Assembly: GCA_027596035.1 (NCBI GenBank) | Contig: JADGJA010000618.1 | Span: 1 to 13,809 of the forward strand | DNA: 13,809 nt | DNA from: Thoreauomyces humboldtii | Lineage: Eukaryota > Chytridiomycota > Chytridiomycetes > Spizellomycetales > Powellomycetaceae | Direction of reading: 5' to 3' | In this document: piece after piece, positions 7,777-13,809 of the stretch | Layout of the letters: every line of letters starts with the position of its first letter | Position numbering within the stretch: the first letter of the stretch is position 1 | The notes under the pieces: generated by a model | Databases searched by the model: none | Told to the model about the DNA's origin: nothing | Seen by the model: only the letters and a program-made list of their open reading frames with translations | Translations under genes and position numbers: made by a program

Positions 7777-9006
7777 ATGAACTTTCCCGGTGACGGTTCC
7801 GACGACGGGGGCATCTTCGGACCCTTGCCGACCTTTTCTTTCCCGACTGAAGCAGCAGGAGACCCCGTCATGATCCCTCACAGGACTCACGCACCGGCTC
7901 CTGCGGTTACCCGTCTCCCACCGGTCGTCCAGGATCCCAACCCAGCGCCTATCCCCGTCCCCGCGACACCAGCTAGGACGCAAAGGCCAAAGCCTCCCGT
8001 CGCAGCGACTCCCGCACCCGTCGCCGCGAAGCCATCGGTCGCCGCACCTCTAGCGTCCACGGTCGTGGCAGCTCCGCCCGGTGTGATGCTGCCTGCTGGT
8101 TCGGTGCCCACGCCAAACCCTGCCACGCCGATCACTACCCCTGCGGTCGCCGCGGCGTCCCCATCCTCGGCGGCCGCGAGCCCCATCAACAATGCGGCCA
8201 TCGGCAGCGTGACCCCGTCGACGGGTGACAAAGGAGGGGGCTTTCCTCCTGCTGCTTACGCCGGCATCGTCGCCGTCGTCCTTGCGTTGATCCTCACCGC
8301 ATGCGCTGTCTGGTGCGTCCGTCGTAAGAACGTGAAGAAGCGCGTTCGCAACGGAGACAAGCTCGACTTTAATCCTAGCGGACACGGAAGTCTCTGGAGG
8401 AACTACAACGGGAACAAGGGCGGAAACATGGGATACCCGGCCCCGGGAGGCAACATCAACGGAACCATGGCCAGCGTCGGTTCCAGCAACGGGAACCCAA
8501 CCCTCGGAAACTCGAAGCCCGCCGCCATGGCTGGATACGCTTCGGCACCCATGCCGACCGGTGCCTATTACGCCGACGGTCAGCCTTACCCCGCTCAACC
8601 CGTCCAGCAGCAACAGCCGCAGCAGCAGCAACAGCAGTACTACGCTCCCACGTCGGTTCCCGCGTCCTCGGCTGCCGCATCAGGATACTACCCGGCCACC
8701 AGTCCGTCGACGTCGGCCGCCCACCGGGACCAGTACGCTCAATACTACGGCATGCCGACCTCGACCGCTACGGGCGCCTCGGGATACTACCCTGCCGAAG
8801 TGTACGACTACCCGCAGCCTCAGCCTCACGCACCCCAGGGATACTACCCTGACCCGTACAACCAGGGATACGTCCAGCAGCAGCAGCAGCACGACCCGTA
8901 CAGCGTTTCCAGCGACAGCTTCCCTGAAGGAGCAAAGGTCGCGAGGACGGGATCGGGAAGCAACGACAACGGCGCACCAAGGAAACTTCCCACCCTGCCC
9001 CAGTAG
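7777..9006 (+). CDS. single-pass membrane protein with Gln/Tyr/Pro-rich tail, function unknown
   Basis: An uninterrupted 409-residue frame with strong C/G third-position bias; GCCAACATGA is a good fungal start context. Residues 1-157 are rich in Pro, Ala, Thr and Val, likely disordered and possibly O-glycosylated. A hydrophobic segment at about 160-181 (AGIVAVVLALILTACAVWCV) is followed by a basic stop, RRKNVKKRVR, predicting an outside N terminus and cytoplasmic C terminus. The tail (about 205-409) is rich in Gly, Asn, Gln, Tyr and Pro. It has Gln runs at 277-287 and 367-371 and repeated GYYP/QYY motifs (303, 336 and 355 among others). There is no evident N-terminal signal peptide, so the membrane segment would have to act as a reverse signal anchor unless an upstream exon is missing. 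The layout resembles fungal surface sensors, but I recognise no defined domain, so no function is assigned. Confidence 0.82.
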   Translation: MNFPGDGSDDGGIFGPLPTFSFPTEAAGDPVMIPHRTHAPAPAVTRLPPVVQDPNPAPIPVPATPARTQRPKPPVAATPAPVAAKPSVAAPLASTVVAAPPGVMLPAGSVPTPNPATPITTPAVAAASPSSAAASPINNAAIGSVTPSTGDKGGGFPPAAYAGIVAVVLALILTACAVWCVRRKNVKKRVRNGDKLDFNPSGHGSLWRNYNGNKGGNMGYPAPGGNINGTMASVGSSNGNPTLGNSKPAAMAGYASAPMPTGAYYADGQPYPAQPVQQQQPQQQQQQYYAPTSVPASSAAASGYYPATSPSTSAAHRDQYAQYYGMPTSTATGASGYYPAEVYDYPQPQPHAPQGYYPDPYNQGYVQQQQQHDPYSVSSDSFPEGAKVARTGSGSNDNGAPRKLPTLPQ

Positions 9007-9485
9007 GATGTCGATGGCTTATACTTTCTTGACTCTTGTTGCACCTCTCCTTCCTTGCTTCGAATTCTTTGGCATACCACCATTCCTTTCCTTGCCCTCC
9101 TTTTCACTTTAGACTCAGAATATACCGTACATTCAATCAGAAACTATTAGATCCCCGACGTCTCCCCCAACTCAATAGCAAGTCTCGGTTTCGCATGTTT
9201 GGTGTCGCACAACATGGAACGTTCTACTGGCCCGCACCACATGGCATTCGTGCGCATCACCGGTGACTTCTGGTCGTGGATCGGTATTTGTATGTAAAAA
9301 GGAATAGCGGGACAAAAAAGAGACGATGAAAGGACGAGAGAAGGGGATTCGGCAAGAGTCTAAAAGGAACGAGGTGATCCAAGACCGAATCTCAGGAAAC
9401 AGCTCTGCCAGCAGAGGACAATGGAGTACCCTTTTTTTTACAAAAGTGTCTTACCGACTCTGAGCTGTTCCCCATTCGATTTCGC
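9007..9485. other. intergenic region between two convergent genes
   Basis: This lies between the stop of the 7777 gene and the stop of the NDUFB10 homologue on the other strand, so it should hold both 3' untranslated regions and polyadenylation signals. It is richer in A and T than the flanking genes, with a run of T at 9431-9438. No gene or structured repeat is seen. Confidence 0.6.
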
Positions 9486-10179
9486 CTACTCGCTGTCCTC
9501 CTTCGGCTCCTCCTTGCTCGCGTTCGGGGCGCTGAGCTTGAACGGCTTGATGGGACTTCCCCGGACCTCCTTCATGAGGTCGAGGTACTGCTGGGAGAGA
9601 TGTCTGCAGTTCTGCAGGTGGTTGACCCCTTCGCGACGGTAGCACCAACGCATCTTGTCTCGGACGATGTGGACCTCCTGGATCCGGACCATCTGCTCCC
9701 GGAAGAAGGCGTCCCGGGATTTAAGGACGGCAGCGCGGTCTGTGTTTGAGAGAAGTGGTGCGTTGAGTTTGTAGGTCGACTGGTTGCGCGGTGAAGTGGA
9801 CCTCGTTCTTCCTGATCCCACAATGTCGTGGGGTTTCCCCTTCATCGTACGAACGTCCTGCCACCCGCCGGCCTTCCAATCGCGGTGAACAGCGCAGAGT
9901 GCGCTGTAGTCTGCTGTCCCCTTCCCATGCGCGTCGAGTCCCACACTCCCTGCCAGGCCAACGTTCCGTCCCAATCCTTTTGACAAAGCAGCCGGGCAAT
10001 CAATCACGCGTACCGTATACATCGAGATCTGGGTCCACGGTGGGCAGTGGAGACACCTGTGTTGATATAACCGTGGTGAGTAAAGGGTAAGCCAGCATTT
10101 CGGTCGTTCAGCCAGCTTCGGCCAAGTAAACGCCAAAGCGACCTACATCAAAAGTCCTAGGTGGTGCTGCGACCATCAT
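9486..10179 (-). CDS. NDUFB10: mitochondrial complex I subunit, NDUFB10/PDSW homologue, 3 exons
   Basis: An accessory subunit of the membrane arm of NADH:ubiquinone oxidoreductase. Exons in transcript order: 10179-10147, 10056-10014 and 9739-9486, giving 110 codons (109 residues). The family core is in exon 3: AFFREQMVRIQEVHIVRDKM, then CYRREGVNHLQNC. That forms the CX11C pair (C58, C70) known from human NDUFB10, and it is followed by RHLSQQYLDLMKE. The C terminus is a charged Lys/Glu tail. Introns are 90 nt and 274 nt; the second is by far the longest in the window. The short N-terminal exons are supported by consensus splice sites and phase but not by strong similarity, so they are less certain. 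Two consecutive ATGs (10179 and 10176) make the start ambiguous by one residue. It is divergent from the ATP synthase e gene, 258 bp away. Confidence 0.87.
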
Positions 10180-10437
10180 GAAACTGCTAGAGCTGGGAGA
10201 GTCGCGGAAGAGGACGAGAGAAGGGGTTCAAGGCAGCAGAAAGCCTTGCGTGGGAATGCCAGTTGGTGGTGGTGAGGTCCGTACAGGAAAGGGGGAGAGG
10301 AACTGGCGGCTGGCTGGTGATGGCTTTTGTGAAGGCTGGACGTTTTCGACCGTCCTCTCCTCTCCCTGTGTCTCTAGCCTTTTCGCCGGAATCTTTGCGT
10401 TCAACGAACCTTCCCGAATCTATCAAACGACGCAGCA
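10180..10437. promoter_or_regulatory. divergent promoter region shared by NDUFB10 and ATP synthase subunit e genes
   Basis: These 258 bp separate the start codons of two respiratory-chain genes transcribed away from each other, so both core promoters and leaders must fit here. The NDUFB10 side is purine-rich on the plus strand (gagagaagggg), and the ATP synthase side has a pyrimidine-rich tract at about 10350-10377. No TATA box or CCAAT box was found by eye. Confidence 0.6.
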
Positions 10438-11046
10438 ATGTCCAGCAGCATCCTCAACATCAACTCGGCAAACGTAGGGTATCCGTCTTTCATCGCTTTC
10501 ACTACCCCAAATCGCACCTTGCACCTGGTCCTCTCGTCGGCGGAGAGGATCCTTCAACTTGCTCTCCGCCCGAGGACATTCCTCCAACACTCTGAAGGCT
10601 GACCTTTTTCTCTCTTTCCCCACATCCTTTCAATTCACCTCAAACAGCTGCTCAGGTTCAGCGCCCTCGGACTTGGTGCCTTCTACGGGTTCACGCACAA
10701 GGCGTCCCTGACCAGCTTCGTGCACACCCGCTCAGAGGAGCGCGCGCGTCTGCACAAGCTCGACCTGATCGAGGAGGGAAAGCTCGCCTACGAGGCTCAG
10801 GTCAACCGCGAGCAGAGCAAGCTCGCCGTCAAGGCCGGAAGTACGTCGCAACAAACAAACTCTCTCCCCTCCCTGCCGGTGGAGGGGGGTCTTTATGTTC
10901 TTTTTCCCCCATCACTGACTCGGATCCTTTTTTTCCCCTTGACAGTCCCTACCATCGACTCGGACTCGTACCGCTTCGACGCCGAACGTTACCTCAACTT
11001 CCTCATCTCCGAGACCGAGAAGGAGGCCGCAGCTGCCAAGAAGTAG
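10438..11046 (+). CDS. ATP21: mitochondrial F1Fo-ATP synthase subunit e, 3 exons
   Basis: A small inner-membrane subunit that helps ATP synthase dimers form and so shapes cristae. Exons: 10438-10473, 10648-10840 and 10946-11046, giving 110 codons (109 residues, slightly longer than the usual 90-100). The N terminus is a short leader followed by RFSALGLGAFYGFTHK, the single membrane segment, with the family's GxxxG motif at G22-G26. A long charged helix follows, with HTRSEERARLHKLDLIEEGK; the C terminus is a second charged helix (YLNFLISETEKEA). Introns are 174 and 105 nt; the second is a multiple of three without stops. The start follows a normal fungal context, GCAGCAATG. The gene also goes by TIM11 in yeast. 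Assignment is secure; the position of the exon 1/2 junction is somewhat less so. Confidence 0.9.
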
Positions 11047-11569
11047 AGAGGAGGAGGACGAAGGAAGGAGAAACAGAAACTGTCTTGTCTTCAACATCCC
11101 GAATACCATTTATATTCCAGTCTACGCATCGTTCGGCACATGGCCTGGAGTCTCGGAGGTTGTTCTTCGGTGGATTCATGCATGAGCTTGGAGGGGAAGA
11201 TGAGAGAAGGAGGCGAAGGCTTCACAGATCGTTTACGATCGTAAACCCAGTGGGGAGAATCTATCTCCTTTACGTTCCTCTCTTTACGTTGGGTACCAGT
11301 AAGTAGCAAACAATCGATCTGCTTCGATGTCGAGAGCCTGTGCGGAGATGATCGACCAAGTGCAGAAAGATCCAGGCTGTCATGTCAACAGTTTGAGCAG
11401 TGAGCTGATGAGCACGGCGATGATTATGATGAGAGTATATTTTGCTCAAACAACAGGAATCACGTAACGCGAAGGGGGGAATATGGGGAGAGGAAAACGA
11501 ACAACGACGCTACGCTACACTACCTACATCAAGATATCGCTTCCAAAATAAAATATAGAGAGAAAACCG
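11047..11569. other. intergenic region between convergent genes
   Basis: This holds the 3' ends of the ATP synthase e gene (plus) and the 11570-12550 gene (minus). No gene is seen. It contains a 16-bp perfect palindrome at 11231-11246 and a direct repeat of ctttacgtt near 11269 and 11282. The part next to the minus-strand stop (about 11530-11575) is A/T-rich and includes aaaataaaatat, suited to a polyadenylation region. Confidence 0.55.
11231..11246. repeat. 16-bp perfect palindrome
   Basis: The sequence gtttacgatcgtaaac equals its own reverse complement over all 16 bases. It lies between two convergent genes, about 185 bp past the ATP synthase e stop and 325 bp past the stop of the opposite gene. 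Confidence 0.9.
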
Positions 11570-12550
11570 CTAGATCAGGAACCTTCCGGACGACGTGCTG
11601 ACGTTGAGCACGACGTGTCCGGGCGAAGTTCCATCCACGTCCTCGTGCACGTCCTCCGGCTCCTCGTGGACGACCTCGACGTCCTTCCACACGCCCTCGT
11701 CGACCCACCACTCCTCGGCCTCGGGACCCCTGGCTATCCCGAACCCTTCCTCGGCTAGGGCCTGCTGCCCGAGCTGGTATCGCGCCTCGGCTAGGGCCGA
11801 AGCCTCCTCCTCCTCCTTCTTCTTCCGTTGCCGAGACTGGTAGGCGACCTTCTGTCGCTCCAGCTCCTGGGCGTCAAAGTGAGCATCGTCGTCGTCGTCG
11901 TCGCTGCTGCCGTCGTCGTCGACCGATGCCACGACAAAGGTCGAGTGCGGTCGTGGCACGCGGAGGGTGGTTCGTGGAGGATTCGAGTTCGAGGAAGACG
12001 ATGCGGCGTTGGAAGGCCCGACGGCGTGGTGGTCCACCGTCGTTGTTCCCGAGGCCGGGACGGAGGGAGGACTCGCGAATCCGGCGAACGTGAAGACCGA
12101 GAAGGCCCTGGACCTGGTCCTCCTCGTCCTCCCATTCCCGCCGCCGACGCCCTGCAGGGAAGGATTCGTCGTGGACGACGCGGCCGTGACGATGGATATC
12201 CTCCTGCTCCTGGGTCTCACGACGTCGTTCCTGGGCGGTCTCGGTCGAGCGGGCGGTGGAAGTGCGTATCGCTCCGTGCTCGTCCGAGCCAGGACCGAGA
12301 CGGGGGGCGGGTAGAAGGCGCTGACGGTGCGTCGTTTGGACACGGTGTGGTGGGAGTGGACGGGAGTGGCGAGACGGACGGCGTTGAGTCCCAGGAGCTT
12401 CGCGGCGAACTGGACCGACATGGTGACGACGATGAGGGCGAGGGCGAAGGAGGGTCCCGCTGAGCTGATGAGGGAGTGCTTGAGGGCGGCGAGCTGCGGC
12501 CCTGCGGACGTCATGCCCGTCAGATACGCTGCGAGATCCGGGTCTGACAT
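11570..12550 (-). CDS. unrecognised protein with one N-terminal membrane segment and an acidic/charged C-terminal half
   Basis: A single-exon frame of 326 residues with strong C/G third-position bias, the longest and most protein-like frame of this stretch; the plus-strand frames opposite look like shadows. A hydrophobic segment at about 34-57 (FALALIVVTMSVQFAAKLLG) could anchor it with a short N terminus. Residues 70-200 are basic and rich in Ser, Pro and Arg, with RRIS (116-119) fitting a protein kinase A consensus. Residues 211-223 are a nearly pure Asp/Ser acidic run. Residues 227-270 form a likely charged helix (Glu/Lys/Arg/Ala). The C terminus has a Trp pair (281-282), VWKD, and a hydrophobic last segment ending GRFLI. 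I recognise no family. On the minus strand ttttaaaa at 12619-12626 lies about 70 bp upstream of the start and might be a TATA-like element. Confidence 0.72.
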   Translation of the reverse strand: MSDPDLAAYLTGMTSAGPQLAALKHSLISSAGPSFALALIVVTMSVQFAAKLLGLNAVRLATPVHSHHTVSKRRTVSAFYPPPVSVLARTSTERYALPPPARPRPPRNDVVRPRSRRISIVTAASSTTNPSLQGVGGGNGRTRRTRSRAFSVFTFAGFASPPSVPASGTTTVDHHAVGPSNAASSSSNSNPPRTTLRVPRPHSTFVVASVDDDGSSDDDDDDAHFDAQELERQKVAYQSRQRKKKEEEEASALAEARYQLGQQALAEEGFGIARGPEAEEWWVDEGVWKDVEVVHEEPEDVHEDVDGTSPGHVVLNVSTSSGRFLI

Positions 12551-12748
12551 TAAAGAAGGGTGCTAGGCCGAACGAAGCGTGAGGGGGGGTCGGCGAGATG
12601 GCAGAGACGGCGTCGGAGTTTTAAAAGGATGGGAAGCGACGACGATTGCTAAACGGAGAGACGAAGCATTTATTGATACTCTTGACGACTGATGACTATC
12701 CCTGAGAAGAGGAAATCCAACAGAAAAAGTCGTTGCTGACACTGTTCC

Positions 12749-12772
12749 GTACAGTACTGTACACAGTACAGT
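12749..12772. repeat. overlapping GTAC palindromes
   Basis: The 14 bases gtacagtactgtac at 12749-12762 are a perfect palindrome. They overlap a second inverted repeat, actgtac-aca-gtacagt, at 12756-12772 (7-bp arms, 3-base spacer). Confidence 0.85.
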
Positions 12773-13050
12773 GCTGCATGCAGTCAACGGTAGGCGCCAC
12801 CGCTACGCATTTGCATGGCCCACCACCGTCTGTGTGCTCCACCGGGAACCACAAACGAGGGCCACCCCACCGCCCAACCGGAAAGAGAGGGAGCAAAGAC
12901 AAAAGAACACGAGAAAAACAGAAAAAAAAAGGGGGGAAAGGCGTTTGCAACGACGCCAACCCCTTTGTAGATTCGCTGTCCAGAAGAGTGAGTGTGCACA
13001 GGTACCGTGGGTCCTCAGGTGCCGTCAATCCGCTGTCGACGCTGACCAAT

Positions 13051-13188
13051 CCTTACGGTAAGGCGGGTAAGGCTCGGTAAGGCTACCAGGTGGTAAGGAT
13101 CAGGCCAACGGGCCAACGCATGCCGGAAAACTTCCCGGAAACCCCGGAAAAATGCGACCGAGAGGACGACAGGACTCCCAGGACTCCC
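13051..13188. repeat. cluster of short tandem and inverted repeats
   Basis: The cluster contains ggtaaggc at 13057, 13066 and 13076, with a variant (ggtaagga) at 13092. The first copy is also the right arm of an inverted repeat, ccttac-g-gtaagg (13051-13063). Next come ggccaacg in tandem at 13103 and 13111, ccggaaa at 13123, 13135 and 13144 (last base varies in one), and aggactccc in tandem at 13171 and 13180. Confidence 0.8.
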
Positions 13189-13206
13189 AGGAGAGGCGGC
13201 AGCAGC

Positions 13207-13226
13207 AGTACTGTACTGTACTGTAC
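13207..13226. repeat. TACTG pentanucleotide array
   Basis: Three tandem TACTG units followed by TAC, flanked by AG on the left. It is closely related to the palindromes at 12749-12772 and to gtacagta at 13418. Confidence 0.85.
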
Positions 13227-13446
13227 ACGTCAGTTCAACTGCAACATTGTACAAGGACACGCGTGACCGGAGACCACCGTTCGGAACTCCGATTGAGACT
13301 CTCTAGAGACTTTGCAACGGGTGATGCGTCGATGGTTTAAAGGTCCTTCCATCTGCTTGGAATCCCTGGGGTATCGTCGGAATCGGAAATTTGCTGCTGC
13401 TCAGCTCCACAGTGACTAGTACAGTAACTGCAAGCCTACCGCCGTC

Positions 13447-13782
13447 ATGTCCACTTCCGTGTTCATTACCGGGGGCAACACCGGTCTGGGATTCGAGATC
13501 GTCAAGGCGCTCGCCCTGTCATCGACGACGTACAAGATCTACCTCGGCAGTCGATCGATCGCGCGAGGTCAGGAGGCCGTCAAGGCACTTCAGACCGCGG
13601 TGCCCGCGACCAAGACCAAGGTGATCGCCGTCCAGATCGACGTGACCGACGACGCCTCGGTCCAAGCGGCATTCGAACACGTGCAGTCGGCGGAAGGAAA
13701 ACTCGACGTGCTCGTCAACAACGCTGGCAAGCCCATCAGATCCGCTTTCTTGGGTTTCCCCGTTGGAGGACACCGTCCCTAA
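13447..13782 (+). CDS. short-chain dehydrogenase/reductase (SDR), N-terminal part only
   Basis: An NAD(P)-dependent oxidoreductase of the classical SDR superfamily; substrate unknown. The first 94 residues form the start of a Rossmann fold: the cofactor loop TGGNTGLG (8-15), the second strand ending LGSRS, where a basic residue at 36 suggests NADPH, the DVTD motif (65-68) and NNAG (91-94). After NNAG the frame continues for 17 residues unlike the family and stops at 13780-13782. The catalytic Ser, Tyr and Lys that should follow are absent, so the gene is incomplete here. Either an intron begins near 13729, possibly a GC-AG intron since gctg|gcaagc resembles such a donor, or the last bases are unreliable sequence before the G homopolymer. 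The start context, GCCGTCATGTCC, is good. Superfamily assignment is secure; the 3' end is not. Confidence 0.85.
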   Translation: MSTSVFITGGNTGLGFEIVKALALSSTTYKIYLGSRSIARGQEAVKALQTAVPATKTKVIAVQIDVTDDASVQAAFEHVQSAEGKLDVLVNNAGKPIRSAFLGFPVGGHRP

Positions 13783-13792
13783 TCTCTCTCTC

Positions 13793-13809
13793 GGGGGGGG
13801 GGGGGGGGG
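13793..13809 (+). other. 17-G homopolymer at the window end, probable sequencing artefact
   Basis: Seventeen consecutive G residues end the window, directly after ctctctctc. Terminal poly-G of this kind is typical of dark cycles in two-colour sequencing carried into an assembly end. The 60 or so preceding bases may also be of lower quality. Confidence 0.7.

Larger units (their letters stand above)
12551..13446. promoter_or_regulatory. divergent intergenic region between the 12550 gene and the SDR gene
   Basis: About 900 bp without a supported gene, containing the promoters of two divergent genes. It is unusually rich in short repeats. There are GTAC-centred palindromes at 12749-12772 and a TACTG array at 13207-13226. 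Between 13051 and 13195 lies a cluster of small tandem duplications. A related gtacagta element at 13418-13425 is about 20 bp before the SDR start codon. TATA-like candidates are ttttaaaa (12619-12626) on the minus side and tttaaa (13336-13341) on the plus side. Open frames here show no family resemblance. Confidence 0.5.

Noticed and set aside
8050..8631. 193-codon minus-strand frame inside the 7777 gene
   Set aside because: Shadow of a strongly biased 409-codon gene; composition is Val/Gly/Arg-rich with no motifs.
9740..10136. Long uninterrupted minus-strand reading of NDUFB10 starting at 10136
   Set aside because: The extra residues do not resemble the family, whereas splicing out a GT-AG intron gives an N terminus of normal length starting at 10179.
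11828..12463. 211-codon plus-strand frame opposite the 11570-12550 gene
   Set aside because: It is shorter, very rich in Gly/Arg and without natural protein composition. The minus-strand frame is longer and has a membrane segment and a consistent codon bias.
12733..13080. 115-codon plus-strand frame in the divergent intergenic region
   Set aside because: It runs through palindromes and an A-rich run, with low-complexity Lys/Arg/Gly composition and no similarity.

Overview
The window looks like nuclear DNA of a filamentous or yeast-like fungus, most likely a basidiomycete. Genes are closely packed on both strands. Most have many short GT-AG introns (44-110 nt, with a few longer), and coding exons prefer C or G at the third codon position. 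The proteins that can be recognised (COG3, a class I histone deacetylase, complex I and ATP synthase subunits, histone H2B) are eukaryotic. The phylum is an inference from intron density and protein style; no rRNA or other marker fixes it.

Layout: (1) 1-117, minus strand: possible 5' end of a gene that runs off the window. (2) 537-3917, plus: a 12-exon COG3 gene (Golgi vesicle tethering). (3) 4051-5852, minus, convergent with COG3: an 8-exon class I HDAC of the HDAC8/Hos1 type, whose catalytic His pair sits on a 15-nt microexon. (4) 5853-7776: gene-poor, relic-like DNA with a cysteine-motif exon fragment, a chimeric histone H2B fragment, a (CA)n microsatellite and coding-like patches that I could not assemble into a gene. 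(5) 7777-9006, plus: single-exon protein with one membrane segment and a Gln/Tyr/Pro-rich tail. (6) 9486-10179, minus: complex I subunit NDUFB10 homologue. (7) 10438-11046, plus: ATP synthase subunit e, divergent from NDUFB10 across 258 bp. (8) 11570-12550, minus: unrecognised protein with one membrane segment. (9) 13447-13782, plus: 5' part of a short-chain dehydrogenase/reductase, running into a 17-G homopolymer at the window end.

The genes do not form one pathway. Two relationships stand out. Two respiratory-chain genes, one for complex I and one for complex V, share a short divergent promoter region. Two gene pairs (COG3/HDAC and ATP synthase e/11570-12550) are convergent. All exon boundaries were derived by eye, from splice consensus, reading-frame continuity and the expected family motifs. 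In each multi-exon gene the summed exon length is a multiple of three.

The observations most worth checking are the HDAC microexon, whose skipping would be in frame and would delete the catalytic histidines, and the truncated H2B chimera. No mobile element with intact coding capacity, CRISPR array, tRNA or rRNA was seen.
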